Below, piece after piece: positions 13,501-22,394 of a stretch of DNA of 40,627 nt (within the stretch, counting starts at the first letter, position 1; the number at the start of each line of letters is the position of its first letter). The notes under the pieces are model-generated. The model was not told where the DNA came from. It saw only the letters and a list, made by a program, of their open reading frames with translations, and made no database searches. The translations under genes were made by a program, and so were the position numbers. The stretch spans positions 271,041 to 311,667 of the forward strand of contig NW_014577076.1 of NCBI RefSeq assembly GCF_000485595.1, read 5' to 3'. The stretch comes from Priapulus caudatus. Lineage: Eukaryota > Priapulida > Priapulimorpha > Priapulimorphida > Priapulidae.

Positions 13501-16500
13501 GTAGCCATCGAGCGTCAGGTTGCTGCGCTCGCCGGCAATCTGCAGCCAGAAGACGAAGGCAGCCGCGCGGCAGTCGCAGTCGATCGGGTTGCCGCGCAGG
13601 TCAAGGCGCGCGAGCGGCAGTCGCTCGAGCAGCAGCGTCGGCAGCGTGGCGACGGCCTGCCCGCGCAGCAGCAGCACGCGCAGCCGCGGCAGGAACGGCA
13701 GCATCGCGGCGACGTCGGCCGCCGTCGTGCTGCGCGCGAGCTGCGACTCGGCGCTCACGTCGAGCGTGTGCAGGCCCGCGATGCCAGCGAACGCCGGCGC
13801 GACCGACGCCTCGCCGCCGCAGCCGGCGCAGTCGCGCAGCCGCAGCTCGCCGAGCCGCGGGCAGTCGACGCGCAGCTGCGACGGCGCCCACGCCGTGCGC
13901 AGGTCGAGCGACTCGAGCGTCGCTATGGCGATGTCGCCGCGCAGCGTCGTCCAGTCCTGCGCGGCGAGCACGAGCTTGGTGAGCGGCGGCGTCGCGTCGC
14001 CGTCGTCGACGAGCCGCACGCTCGTGATCTGGTTGGCGGCGAGGTTCGCGTAGCGGAGGCGCGGGCAGCAGGCGAAGGCGGCGCGCAGGCTCAGCGGCAC
14101 GTCGCGCGCCACCAGCTCGTTGCTGTTCAGGTAGAGCGCGCGCATGTTAGGGAAGCGCGGTGCCGCTCCCGCGCCCGCCGCCGTCAACTCGTCAACGGTG
14201 ACGTCGTTGTGCGAGAGATCGAGCGACTGCAGCTGCGGGAGTTGGAGTGCCGCTTCGCCGGATCGTGCGGCGGCGGTGATGCAGGTGGCGTGCGCACACG
14301 AGTCGGACAGGCCGAGCGTGGCGAGGCGCGGGAAGCGCAGCAGCGTGCGCAGGATGCTCTCGTCGCTCGTGCGCTGCCCGTTGAACTGCAGCGTCTCGAC
14401 GCGCGCGGCGAGGCCGGCCGCGACTAGCCGCTGCAGGATCTCATGGACGCTGAAGTCGGCGTTCAGCGAGCAGTCGAGGTCGGTGTTGTCGTGGCGACAG
14501 AAGCACATCTCCGGACAGCGTCCGTCTTCTGCGGCCGTCTCCGTGACGATGGCGTGCAGGAGGATGAGGATGCACAGCGCGACGCGTTGCAGTCGGGCCA
14601 TGGTGCTGTCGCGTTTACCGCTGAGTTGAATCTCTCGAAGCCTTCACGAAGAATGGCAGCTGCGGCTTGTGTAGAGTTCCTCGCAACTGGATAGTGTGTG
14701 TGGATGCGCACACGCAGGGGGTCAGGGTAGAGAATGTGCAAGATGGCTTTGAGTACTCATATCACGCACTGGCAATCTCCCGACGGCATGCACACGTGCG
14801 TGCGTGAGCTCTACGAGACGCTAAGATCTGCTGATACGGGGTTGATTCATCGAAGCGAGAGATGAGACTGAAAGCGTCCACCCACTGCCAGGTGTCTGCA
14901 CATATGCTGCGGCGCATGGGAGCTGCAGTGCGGAGGGGCGCATAGAAGCAGTGCTCTGTGATGTGTTACGGATAGACTGCGGCTGCTGCGCTTAGCCATA
15001 TATATATGGGGGTTATTTTTAGCAGTGAGCGTAGCTTTTTTTGTTTCTGTCATGCCGCCAAGCAGAATCTCCTGACAACATAAACAAGTTGCGGCATGTG
15101 TGTCTCAGCATGTGAGTGCACAGTGAATACATTCACTATACACATTTTACAGCATATCCAAGGTGCATTTATACATATACATATATACAAGAAAGTGAGC
15201 ATCCATGTGCTAGTCCATGCACACACACTTGCACACACGCATGCACACGGGTCTATATGCATTTTGAGAATAACGTACATACACATACGCATACAAGAAT
15301 ACATGCACGTATGAACACACACGCGTGCACATTCGCCCAGGTTTGCATGTATTTAGAGAAATGATGCACATACATATACACAAACAATTGTACATATTAC
15401 ATCCATGTGTCCTTGCATGCATGCACACGCACATGAGTCTGTGTGCATTTAGGGGAATTTTCTATTTCATGTGTTGGTTTCATTATATTCAACTAAATAT
15501 AGAGTATTTGTTTTGCAGCAACTGACACAGATTGTAAACAATTTTACATACACAGTGACAGATGTTCAGTGCTATCATGTTTTCTTAATAATGTTCACAC
15601 GTGTACAATGGCTACTAAGTAAGTTATTTGTCCAATTACACATGCAGGGTTTGGGAAATAAGCAGCTGCAGCTGCAAGATGTTTTTGCCCAAGAAATTTA
15701 ACCTTGATCTACTACCATAAGTAGCCCTTTTGCTTATATATATATATTTATATATGTTGTGCTGTTTTGTCTTGGACACGTTTAAATTAGGTCTACACTA
15801 CATGAAGGCCGTCTTCTATAAAAAAAAACCTCACCGATTGTCACGCGCTCACATATATTCATGCACTTTTATAAACGACTGTGTTAAGCAACCCATTGTA
15901 ACTATTTTGCCAGATAACAGTAACATGTCATTAAGCAGTAAATGAATGCCATGGGTGTATCCAGGATTTTTTCTGGGTGGGTCGTGATCATAATTTTTTG
16001 GATCTTTTCACAATGAAATAGCAGCAAGATGTGATTACAATGTCAATACAATCAGGGGCGTGTACAGGATTTGTACCAGGGGGTGTACAAATCCCTAACC
16101 GTAACCCAAACTTGGGCGAGCACTGCGAAAGGGGGGGTCTGGGGGCGGCCTCCCCATAAAATTGTTGAAATTAGACCTCCTTAGAGTGCGTTTTCTGCCG
16201 CCGACAGGCGGGGGGTCCGCGGGACCCCGCTGCGACGCCCCCCAGCCCCCCTGTACACGCCCCCTGACAATTTAATTTAAAAAAAAAAAATTTTGTTTAA
16301 AAGAAAAAATTTATCAGGTTTAACAAAAAAGTTTTTGGATCTCAGTTGAAAACAGAGTTGTTTTTGAACTTTTTGTCTTTAATCTTGATCTTATCCAGTC
16401 TTGACTTGTCTTGTCTTTGTTCTTTGTCAGTCGTTTGTCTCTCTTTTATGAAACAAAATTTTGTATTAAAAAAGGGCTCAGTTTCAGAATTGCCCTGGAA

Positions 16501-18383
16501 CTTGGGTAGATTACGTCACGCCACAGTTCCGCGCAATGGTCTTTGACTTCATTGCTGGCTGCCAGCCTGAATTCTTTTTCATTTATGTATGTAAAAAGGC
16601 CCTCGAAAAAAAATGTCTTTGGAAAAAATGTGGACCTTTTAAAATTTTGGGGGGGTCGTACGACCCTCACGACCCCCCCCCCCTGCATACACCCATGTAA
16701 TGCTACTGACATTTTACTAGCTTTTGTAGCAGTGTTTCTGTTTTACATGTTATTGTTGTAGAATGTAAGCTTCATTTGGATTCTGATGCACAGGGGTTTT
16801 AATTCGGACCTGGTTGACCTGCTGTTTGGTTGACTATGTTCTTTGGCTAATGCTGCAGGGAGGTGTACCACACGAAGCGGATGCAGCGGGTCACCTGTGT
16901 GCGCTGGACGATGGATAATAAGTACATCCTGTCCGGATCGGATGAAATGAACATTCGAATCTGGAAAAGTGCGGCATCAGAGAAGCTTGGAGTGGTATGT
17001 GCTGACATGGATGTAATTCTTACAGTTGTATGTTCAGCTGTAGTTTAATCATTTAATCACTTCTAATTGGTAATATTAATTATGGAGAATAATCTGCCTA
17101 TAACAAAAGGTTTTCAGATATGTAGCCTAAATATTATTATAATCTACATATTTCATTTGACAATATTTTTAATATAAAATAATTCGTGTATCTTGAGACT
17201 TACTGGCTAGCATATTTTACTGGCTACTAAAATTCGTCATGGTGATTAGCTCATTAGATCATTAGATTTCTCTCTTTAATTTTGAATTAAAAATATCAAT
17301 TAGTTGTTGTCAGCAGTTGTCAGTTAGTCGTAGCTCAGTACTGCAGCATATGGTTCCAATGGGTCAGCATCCAGGGCTTCAGTAAAAATGATTGATCCAA
17401 CATGTCCAACGTTAGCATTAGGTCGGTAGTGTGTCAATTCGTGGTCGTCTCATCGCGTTCTTTTGCCTCGGTCAGCAGTCTGAGTCATAAGACGGTCTGA
17501 GTTCATAAGGCGGTCAGCAGTCTGATTATGTGGCTACTTCAAGTTGCGGTGTGCAGCGATTATATGGTCATGGTTACGTTTTTGCAGACGACTGGACGAG
17601 AGCAGATGAGCAAGCAGTACAATGAGAAGCTGAAGGCGACGTTCGCCCACCACCCGCAGATCCGTCGCGTGGCACGCCACCGACACGTGCCCAAGTCACT
17701 CTACAGCGCCTCGCGTGAGATCCGCATCATACGCGAGTCCAAGAAGAGAAAGTGAGTGCTAAGTGAACACTTCAGTAATTATATGATCAATAATATCAGT
17801 AATATCAGCATCAGTAATGATAGGGTCACGTTTTAACATTTTGTATGGCAAGGCAAATGTTTCTAGTTAAATGGCAGGGGGTCACCAAAGCAACTAACGC
17901 TAGTACTGTAGCCTTCGTTTCTCTGCATTTCAAAGGCTAGAGTGCGGGGTCTAGAAAGCCAACTTGGTTTTCATCAACACCTTTTTATGTGGGATAGGGA
18001 GGGATACATACACAACACGAAATTTATTGAAAGGCCACGAAGGCAAACCGGGTTGGGCACCGTTGGTGTTTTATTGCTGTGGATATCAGCTAATTTTTAA
18101 AGCACCGCAGCTATTTGGGAAGGCAAGCATGTACAGTATTTTCTGTCGGTACTGTTGATGACATTCAAGCTCTGTAGTTACCTTGATTTAGGAATAATGT
18201 CAATGAGTTGCCACCAGAACTAACGTAGTGCATCTCATTCACATTGTGCGTACCAGGAACTATTTATCTCAGGTTTGAACATTTTTCTTATACAGGGAGA
18301 AGAATGCTCGTGCACACAGCAAACCAGGGACTATGGAGATTGTACCAGAAAGACAGAAGCACGTCGTGGGTGAACACGAGTAG
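7337..18383 (+). CDS. DCAF13: DCAF13 / SOF1 WD-repeat protein, 5' partial, 11 exons
   Basis: Nucleolar WD40 protein of the small-subunit processome, needed for 18S rRNA maturation and also known as a substrate receptor of the DDB1-CUL4 ubiquitin ligase. Exons: 7337-7536, 7720-7827, 9153-9242, 9659-9814, 10193-10270, 10807-10889, 11809-11876, 12358-12454, 16859-16994, 17588-17751, 18296-18383. All junctions are GT-AG and the phases agree throughout, giving about 421 residues without the first exon. Near-identical stretches to animal DCAF13 are visible, such as ALNATKLERVFAKPF, DHHWKE, NPMEAFIFT, SPTGKE and GSDEMNIR, followed by the C-terminal SOF1 domain with RVARHRHVPKS and a Lys-rich end. 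The first exon (about 24 residues, ending in phase 1) was not recognised upstream. The 4.4-kb intron 8 holds an antisense LRR gene. AATAAA signals lie at 18709 and 19149. Confidence 0.97.
7720..7827 (+). CDS. DCAF13: DCAF13 exon
   Basis: Phase 0 on both sides. It encodes VKVWNLPSKQC and AHSGFVRGLC, the end of one WD repeat and the beginning of the next. Acceptor TTACAG, donor TCT|GTAAGT. Confidence 0.95.
8135..8487. mobile_element. MITE in DCAF13 intron
   Basis: The left end CAGGGTGCAAAATTAAC and the right end GTTAATTTCTACCCCTG form an imperfect 17-bp inverted repeat. CCCACA flanks both ends (8129-8134 and 8488-8493). The interior has several GGACTCCCT phrases. Confidence 0.7.
9153..9242 (+). 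CDS. DCAF13: DCAF13 exon
   Basis: 30 codons, phase 0 on both sides, reading VGDDKTIKQWKMESPAYGE to ILGK. Acceptor TTTATAG, donor AAG|GTGTGAG. The preceding intron carries a small inverted-repeat element (8135-8487). Confidence 0.94.
9659..9814 (+). CDS. DCAF13: DCAF13 exon
   Basis: 52 codons, phase 0 on both sides. It contains GIDHHWKEPFYATCG and VDIWDE, hallmark residues of the family. Acceptor TTTTGCAG, donor GAG|GTGTGT. Confidence 0.95.
10193..10270 (+). CDS. DCAF13: DCAF13 exon
   Basis: 26 codons, phase 0 on both sides, reading TNVLASTANDRNIVLYDMRG, a WD blade. Acceptor TTTGCAG, donor AAG|GTAACG. Confidence 0.95.
10807..10889 (+). CDS. DCAF13: DCAF13 exon
   Basis: Reads VILEMRSNAIAWNPMEAF to ANEDY and ends in phase 2 (AA|). 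Acceptor TTTGCAG, donor TATAA|GTAAAT. Confidence 0.95.
11809..11876 (+). CDS. DCAF13: DCAF13 exon
   Basis: Completes Asn and reads LYTFDMRNLSSP to HMDHVSA, ending in phase 1 (G|). Acceptor TTTGATAG, donor CTG|GTAAGA. The following intron holds a 73-bp tandem duplication. Confidence 0.94.
12106..12251. repeat. 73-bp tandem duplication
   Basis: The unit from TAACTTTCTGTGACAGATAT starts at 12106 and again at 12179, nearly identical (TTTCTGTATG versus GTCTGTGTG near the end). In a DCAF13 intron. Confidence 0.95.
12358..12454 (+). CDS. DCAF13: DCAF13 exon
   Basis: Reads VLDVDYSPTGKEIVSGSYDK to FPANKGRS and ends in phase 2 (AG|). Acceptor ATTTCAG, donor CAG|GTATGT. It precedes the 4.4-kb intron that hosts the antisense LRR gene. 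Confidence 0.95.
13054..13059 (-). terminator. Putative poly(A) signal of the nested LRR gene
   Basis: AATAAA on the minus strand about 220 bases after the LRR stop codon, within the DCAF13 intron. Sequence match only. Confidence 0.4.
13279..14601 (-). CDS. Intronless leucine-rich-repeat surface protein nested in a DCAF13 intron
   Basis: 440-residue single-exon protein, likely secreted and GPI-anchored or membrane-attached. A signal peptide (about 1-24, LCILILLHAIV) is followed by an LRRNT cysteine cluster (CPEMCFC...C, about 29-44). Degenerate LRRs follow (LQSLDLSHNDVT, MRALYLNSNE, LRYANLAANQI, LARLDLRGNPI), then an LRRCT (DCDC...C...C, about 345-395), an acidic and Thr-rich stalk, and a C-terminal hydrophobic end (VVIFLLLLMI) with a Ser-Ala-Ala-Gly site before it, as in GPI signals. 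The coding DNA is far more GC-rich than the intron around it, favouring G/C third positions. Antisense to DCAF13. Poly(A) signal at 13054-13059. General family resemblance to TPBG-type LRR proteins; no specific orthologue is claimed. Confidence 0.82.
   Translation of the reverse strand: MARLQRVALCILILLHAIVTETAAEDGRCPEMCFCRHDNTDLDCSLNADFSVHEILQRLVAAGLAARVETLQFNGQRTSDESILRTLLRFPRLATLGLSDSCAHATCITAAARSGEAALQLPQLQSLDLSHNDVTVDELTAAGAGAAPRFPNMRALYLNSNELVARDVPLSLRAAFACCPRLRYANLAANQITSVRLVDDGDATPPLTKLVLAAQDWTTLRGDIAIATLESLDLRTAWAPSQLRVDCPRLGELRLRDCAGCGGEASVAPAFAGIAGLHTLDVSAESQLARSTTAADVAAMLPFLPRLRVLLLRGQAVATLPTLLLERLPLARLDLRGNPIDCDCRAAAFVFWLQIAGERSNLTLDGYDDGSLRCHVTAARSTPIRDVDVRLLTCSADDDDQTTTTTTTPSARTKSAAGLVARGELTTVVIFLLLLMIHRC
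15100..15440. repeat. Interrupted CA/TACA-rich tract
   Basis: Degenerate ACACAY and CATGCAC words over about 340 bases, upstream of the nested LRR gene and within the DCAF13 intron. Open frames here on both strands are compositional. Confidence 0.75.
15950..16697. mobile_element. MITE with CATGGGTGTAT ends in DCAF13 intron
   Basis: The left end CATGGGTGTATCCAGG and the right end CCTGCATACACCCATG are inverted. Inner parts carry GGGTCGTGATC and a matching GGGTCGTACGACCC block. AATGC occurs next to both ends, a possible 5-bp target duplication. Contains the nested copy at 16053-16266. Confidence 0.7.
16053..16266. mobile_element. Inner MITE (family CAGGGGCGTGTACAGG), copy 2
   Basis: The left end CAGGGGCGTGTACAGGATTT and the right end CTGTACACGCCCCCTG are inverted. 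ACAAT flanks both sides (5-bp target duplication). Homologous to 5820-5993. Confidence 0.8.
16859..16994 (+). CDS. DCAF13: DCAF13 exon
   Basis: Reads EVYHTKRMQRVTCVRW and GSDEMNIRIW to SEKLGV, the last WD blade and the join to the SOF1 domain. Phase 2 in, phase 0 out. Acceptor GCTGCAG, donor GTG|GTATGT. Confidence 0.95.
17588..17751 (+). CDS. DCAF13: DCAF13 exon (SOF1 domain)
   Basis: Encodes the basic SOF1 region, including QYNEKLKATFAHHPQIRRVA, RHRHVPKSLY and the Lys/Arg cluster ESKKRK. Phase 0 in, phase 2 out. Acceptor TTTGCAG, donor AAA|GTGAGT. Confidence 0.95.
18296..18383 (+). CDS. DCAF13: DCAF13 terminal exon
   Basis: Final 29 residues, including HSKPGTMEIVPERQKHVV, then TAG at 18381-18383. 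The end matches the family's HSKPGS...KKKHVV ending. The acceptor is TATACAG. Confidence 0.94.
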
Positions 18384-18708
18384 GCGAAATAGTCTAGCAG
18401 TACGTGTACAAACTGGAACAGCAGAAGAATGCATGCTTTTAAGTGCAAAATCGATAATAGCAGTAGAGGTGATGCTGAAAGCAACGCATTAAATGTGTGA
18501 GAATAACCAGTTTACAGTTCTTTATTAACAAAATGTGTAATTAACATTTATATGTAATAATCACTAATACATGAAGAAAAATCACTGGTACGAATCACTG
18601 GGTAGATTAAAGCAATGCGGATTTGAATTAACGCTGGAAAACCACGGGAAAATAGTTGGATCTCTAAATACTCACGATCCTCTACGAGAAAGGTTTTTTA
18701 TTTTTAGT

Positions 18709-18714
18709 AATAAA
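18709..18714 (+). terminator. Putative poly(A) signal of DCAF13
   Basis: AATAAA about 330 bases after the DCAF13 stop codon. A second AATAAA occurs at 19149-19154. Sequence match only. Confidence 0.4.
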
Positions 18715-19196
18715 CACCCAACTTATCTGTCATGAATATAGTATCAATTATTGTTTTTAAAAAGAAAGATAGTATGGAGTAGACTACGCATAAAAGGAAT
18801 CTAAATGATCAAGATGTCTATAGTAAGCTGCACGTATGTCTGCGATTTAACATGCCGAGCGGAAAACTGCTTTGCTCTAGTTCTAAATGTGTTTTTACAC
18901 AGCATTAACAGCATTGTTCAAGGTTCCAGAGACGTGTAATTAATGAAAAATGTGAAGCGTCATGATCTGCTGCAAGAGATCAACTGATATAACTACAGTT
19001 TACATGCGTTTTGCACATGCGGTACTGCTATTGAATCTGAGACGACCATCTGTATATTATGTATATATGCTACACGTTATAACGCGATTAAGTGTAGAAA
19101 ACTTTCACATCTTCATGGTGAAACTCTTTTTCAGTTCGTAAAGGTTTTAATAAAGAATAGGGTATCACGAAAAACGATTTCCTTCTCGGCGTTCTA

Positions 19197-19202
19197 TTTA
19201 TT
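19197..19202 (-). terminator. Putative poly(A) signal of the CaSR-like gene
   Basis: TTTATT on the plus strand, AATAAA on the minus strand, about 110 bases beyond the receptor stop codon. It lies close to the plus-strand AATAAA at 19149, so the two converging transcripts may end near or across each other. Confidence 0.45.
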
Positions 19203-19312
19203 AAGTTTTTTTGACAAAGGTGCTTTCTTTCTGACACCTATGTAATTGTAATTAGTGACATCACTAGAAGAACAGTTCTGTGACCACTGATATATTTGAA
19301 ACGTATATAGAA

Positions 19313-20194
19313 TCATGCCTTTGATTCTGGAAGCTCTCTATACTGCTCGAGGCCGGCTTCTTCAAAACTTAATGGCACCTTACTGTTTCCCAATACTCCC
19401 AGATCCGTGTTTGATTTTAGTGCTGCTTCTGTGCCACATTTTACTGCCTCTTCCACGTCGGGTTTTACTACTGCTTCTACTTCTTCATTATCTCTGGCCA
19501 CTTCTATGGTATCCAAACCCGGGAGAACAACGGAATCTTCGGCGAATGAGACACTCTTTCTCTTCCTTCTCTTGTGTGATGTGTGCGGTGACCTTTTTAC
19601 CTCGCAGGCGACCTCCACCTTCCTGTCGCCCACGAGTGTTGGGTTTGTGTGCGTGCCAGCCTTGCTCACTGCCATACTTGTTAGACCTGAGAGCTCGCTG
19701 TTAACATACCTTCGCTCATCGGCAGCTTGTAACATGTCAGATATCTGCTGGCTAAGATCACGCGTGATGGGCGCATGAGAAGAGGGCCCACTATAGTCCT
19801 CCTCGCACGCGGTGGTGTGAATGTCCTTTGTATCCTCGCTCTGGGGGTTTGACTGGTCAGTGACTCCCAAGCTGAGACTGCTCTTCCTCATCTTCTTCTT
19901 TCTTGGTGGCGGAATCGGTATAGTGCTCACCTGCGGTTCTGTCTCTGGACCCTCATCCCCCACAAATGCCGCGTTTACGTAGGTGGCAGCATTACTATCG
20001 GCCTCCGTCTCTATGGCTGCGGGTCCTTCATTCTGCTCTGCCACGCCAAGCATTGTTCGCATTGAAATCTGCCTAGAGAGGGAGCCACTGTTTGACCCAC
20101 TGTTAGTTGTTTCCGATTTACTCGCCGAACTGTTGCTTTGTCGCTTACTCTGGTAACTGTCAGAACGTTTAGATGCCGTGGACATGCGGGTACC
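19313..20194 (-). CDS. CaSR-like receptor exon 11: cytoplasmic tail
   Basis: Acceptor TGTTGCAG, phase 0, 293 residues then stop. The tail is hydrophilic with Ser-rich and basophilic kinase-like sites (KRQSNSS, SRQIS, RKSSLS, KRKSVS). KSVSF fits the PP1-docking pattern [RK]x[VI]x[FW]. IPIPPPRKKK is a possible SH3-type proline motif. These are pattern matches only. Confidence 0.9.
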   Translation of the reverse strand, partial: GTRMSTASKRSDSYQSKRQSNSSASKSETTNSGSNSGSLSRQISMRTMLGVAEQNEGPAAIETEADSNAATYVNAAFVGDEGPETEPQVSTIPIPPPRKKKMRKSSLSLGVTDQSNPQSEDTKDIHTTACEEDYSGPSSHAPITRDLSQQISDMLQAADERRYVNSELSGLTSMAVSKAGTHTNPTLVGDRKVEVACEVKRSPHTSHKRRKRKSVSFAEDSVVLPGLDTIEVARDNEEVEAVVKPDVEEAVKCGTEAALKSNTDLGVLGNSKVPLSFEEAGLEQYRELPESKA

Positions 20195-21811
20195 CTGCAA
20201 CATAATTGTTTAAAAAAATGCGAGGGGATATTACATCTTATCTGTAGGCCGTAGATAGCGGGAGGGCAAGGGGCAGTTGTCCCCCTCGGACTAATGTAGA
20301 TACTACACAGATACTACCACATTCAACATGCCCAGAACACAAACGACACGTCGCTTGCGACCAACCACAGGCAAAATATGTGTACGCCTATGTATCCAAT
20401 ATATGTACAAGGGTACATAACGTTGAAATAACCAATTTTAACCTTATATTCCTGAAGTTTTATATTAGCTCTTTGCACAAGCCTTTTAAGGCGGTCGATC
20501 GCCATCAAAGTCGTATTCATGTATTAACCGTTAAACCAGATAACCATCCACTGCAAAGCCATTGAATTGTGTTAGGCCTGAACTATTTAGCTTTCGCACC
20601 GGCAGGCAGGCATCGCCATCGCGATATCGAATTCGGCTTGCAAAGCTTCAGTCCAGATCTTATTAACCTTGCGTGTGTTTCTCTATTTGTGAAGTACACT
20701 ATAATTTCAAGCGAGTTGTAACGCCGAAAAGGTGATAAGTTAAGAATACAAGTTAACGGTGCGGGGGTATATGACAATGAATGACGCTTCGTCAACTAAG
20801 AATAAACAAAACAGTAATAATAAGAAGAATAAAACAGCTCTAATCACCTCTGATATGCTGCGCATCGTGCTGGCCATTGTGTGTCGCATCGTGACTGTCT
20901 GCACGTACTCTGGCGTGTTCTTGTCCGCATGGAAGAAGATGATGAACACGCGCGGGAAGAACATGCAGACGAGAATGAAGATGCTCGCTGCGTTCACGCA
21001 CAGGCACAGCACGCAGCTGCGTGTCTTGCTCGACACGCCAAAGTAAGCGGAGATGCTGGCGATCCACACCAGGTTCAGACTGAGCATCGTCAGACTGATG
21101 TGCTTCGTCTCGTTGAAGTTCTCCGGCAGCTTGCGCGCCTTGAAGGCGAGCACCGTGCAGACGATGCCCAGTGCAGAGATGTACGCCATCGACATCGCCT
21201 GCAGGTACACCCACTCCGCGCTGCAGTAGACCTGTACTTCCTTATCCAGGCTGACGGCCTTTTGCGCGTACGGCGTGCTGGCGATGAGAAACGCCACCAG
21301 CATGAGAACCTCGATCCCGCTCAGACACAGCACGATGATCCCCTGCTTGTGGTGCACCGTCGCATTGACAGCACGCGTCTTCAGGTTGAAGATGCGAATG
21401 TAGTGGTACGTCTTTGCGAGCAGGATTGAGTTGCATATGGTGTAGACGATGCCGAAGAACACCGGCTGCACAGTGCAGCTGAAGTCCGTTGACTCGCCGA
21501 TGTACATGAACGGCAGGATGAAGGATGCAGTCAGAATGGCTAGCAGCAGGAAGCTTAGTTCGCGGTTCGAGCTTTTCACGACTGGTGTGTCGCGATAGAT
21601 GCCGAATACTATAAGCACCATCACCGAGAGCAGCACTCCTACCACGGCCACGCACATGCCTAGAAATCCGACAGAATATATATCAGGAGTAGATAATAGG
21701 GACCCTATTATACCCTATATCCATAATACCAATACCCTATTATCTACTCCTGATATATATATATCAGGTGTGTGCGTGCGTGCGTGTACGTGTGCGTGCG
21801 TGCGTGTGCGC

Positions 21812-21852
<41 letters not shown>

Positions 21853-21872
21853 NNNNNNNNNNNNNNNNNNNN

Positions 21873-21958
<86 letters not shown>

Positions 21959-22356
21959 TCGCGCGCGCGCGCGCGCGCGCGCGCGTGGGGGGGTATATAT
22001 ATATAAAAACTATCATACTGCCTTCTATGATATTTTTAAATCTCATTCATCGCGTTACGTTACGCTACAGCACGTTACGTTGCGTTGCATTACGTTAGGT
22101 TGCATTACGTTACGCTACGTCATGTTGCGTGACGTGTTGTTACAGAAGCTCAATGGAGTCAGGTCGCCTACCTAATACGGCTTCTGGGTCAGATGATCTC
22201 AGATATACGTAGTGAAGCTGAACACAGCTAGATCCGTCGGTAGTAGACGTGAACTCTATCGAGTGCAATTCTGAGCACTTGGTGCATTCAGCCTGGCCTG
22301 CCTCACTAGTAATCGAACCTTCAGCAGTAAAATATTATATATATAAATAAATATAT

Positions 22357-22394
<38 letters not shown>

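Noticed and set aside
13477-14427. 316-codon plus-strand open frame opposite the LRR gene
   Set aside because: Its Arg/Ala/Gln-rich translation is the antisense shadow of a GC-rich gene; the minus strand has a signal peptide, LRR pattern and paired cysteines.
14997-15010. CCATATATATATGG as a CArG box or TATA box for the LRR gene
   Set aside because: The AT core is ten bases rather than six, and it is about 400 bases from the start codon; without a mapped transcription start it cannot be assigned.
21599-22175. Open frames rich in Val-Cys or Thr-His
   Set aside because: Products of the GT/AC microsatellite and the N gap.
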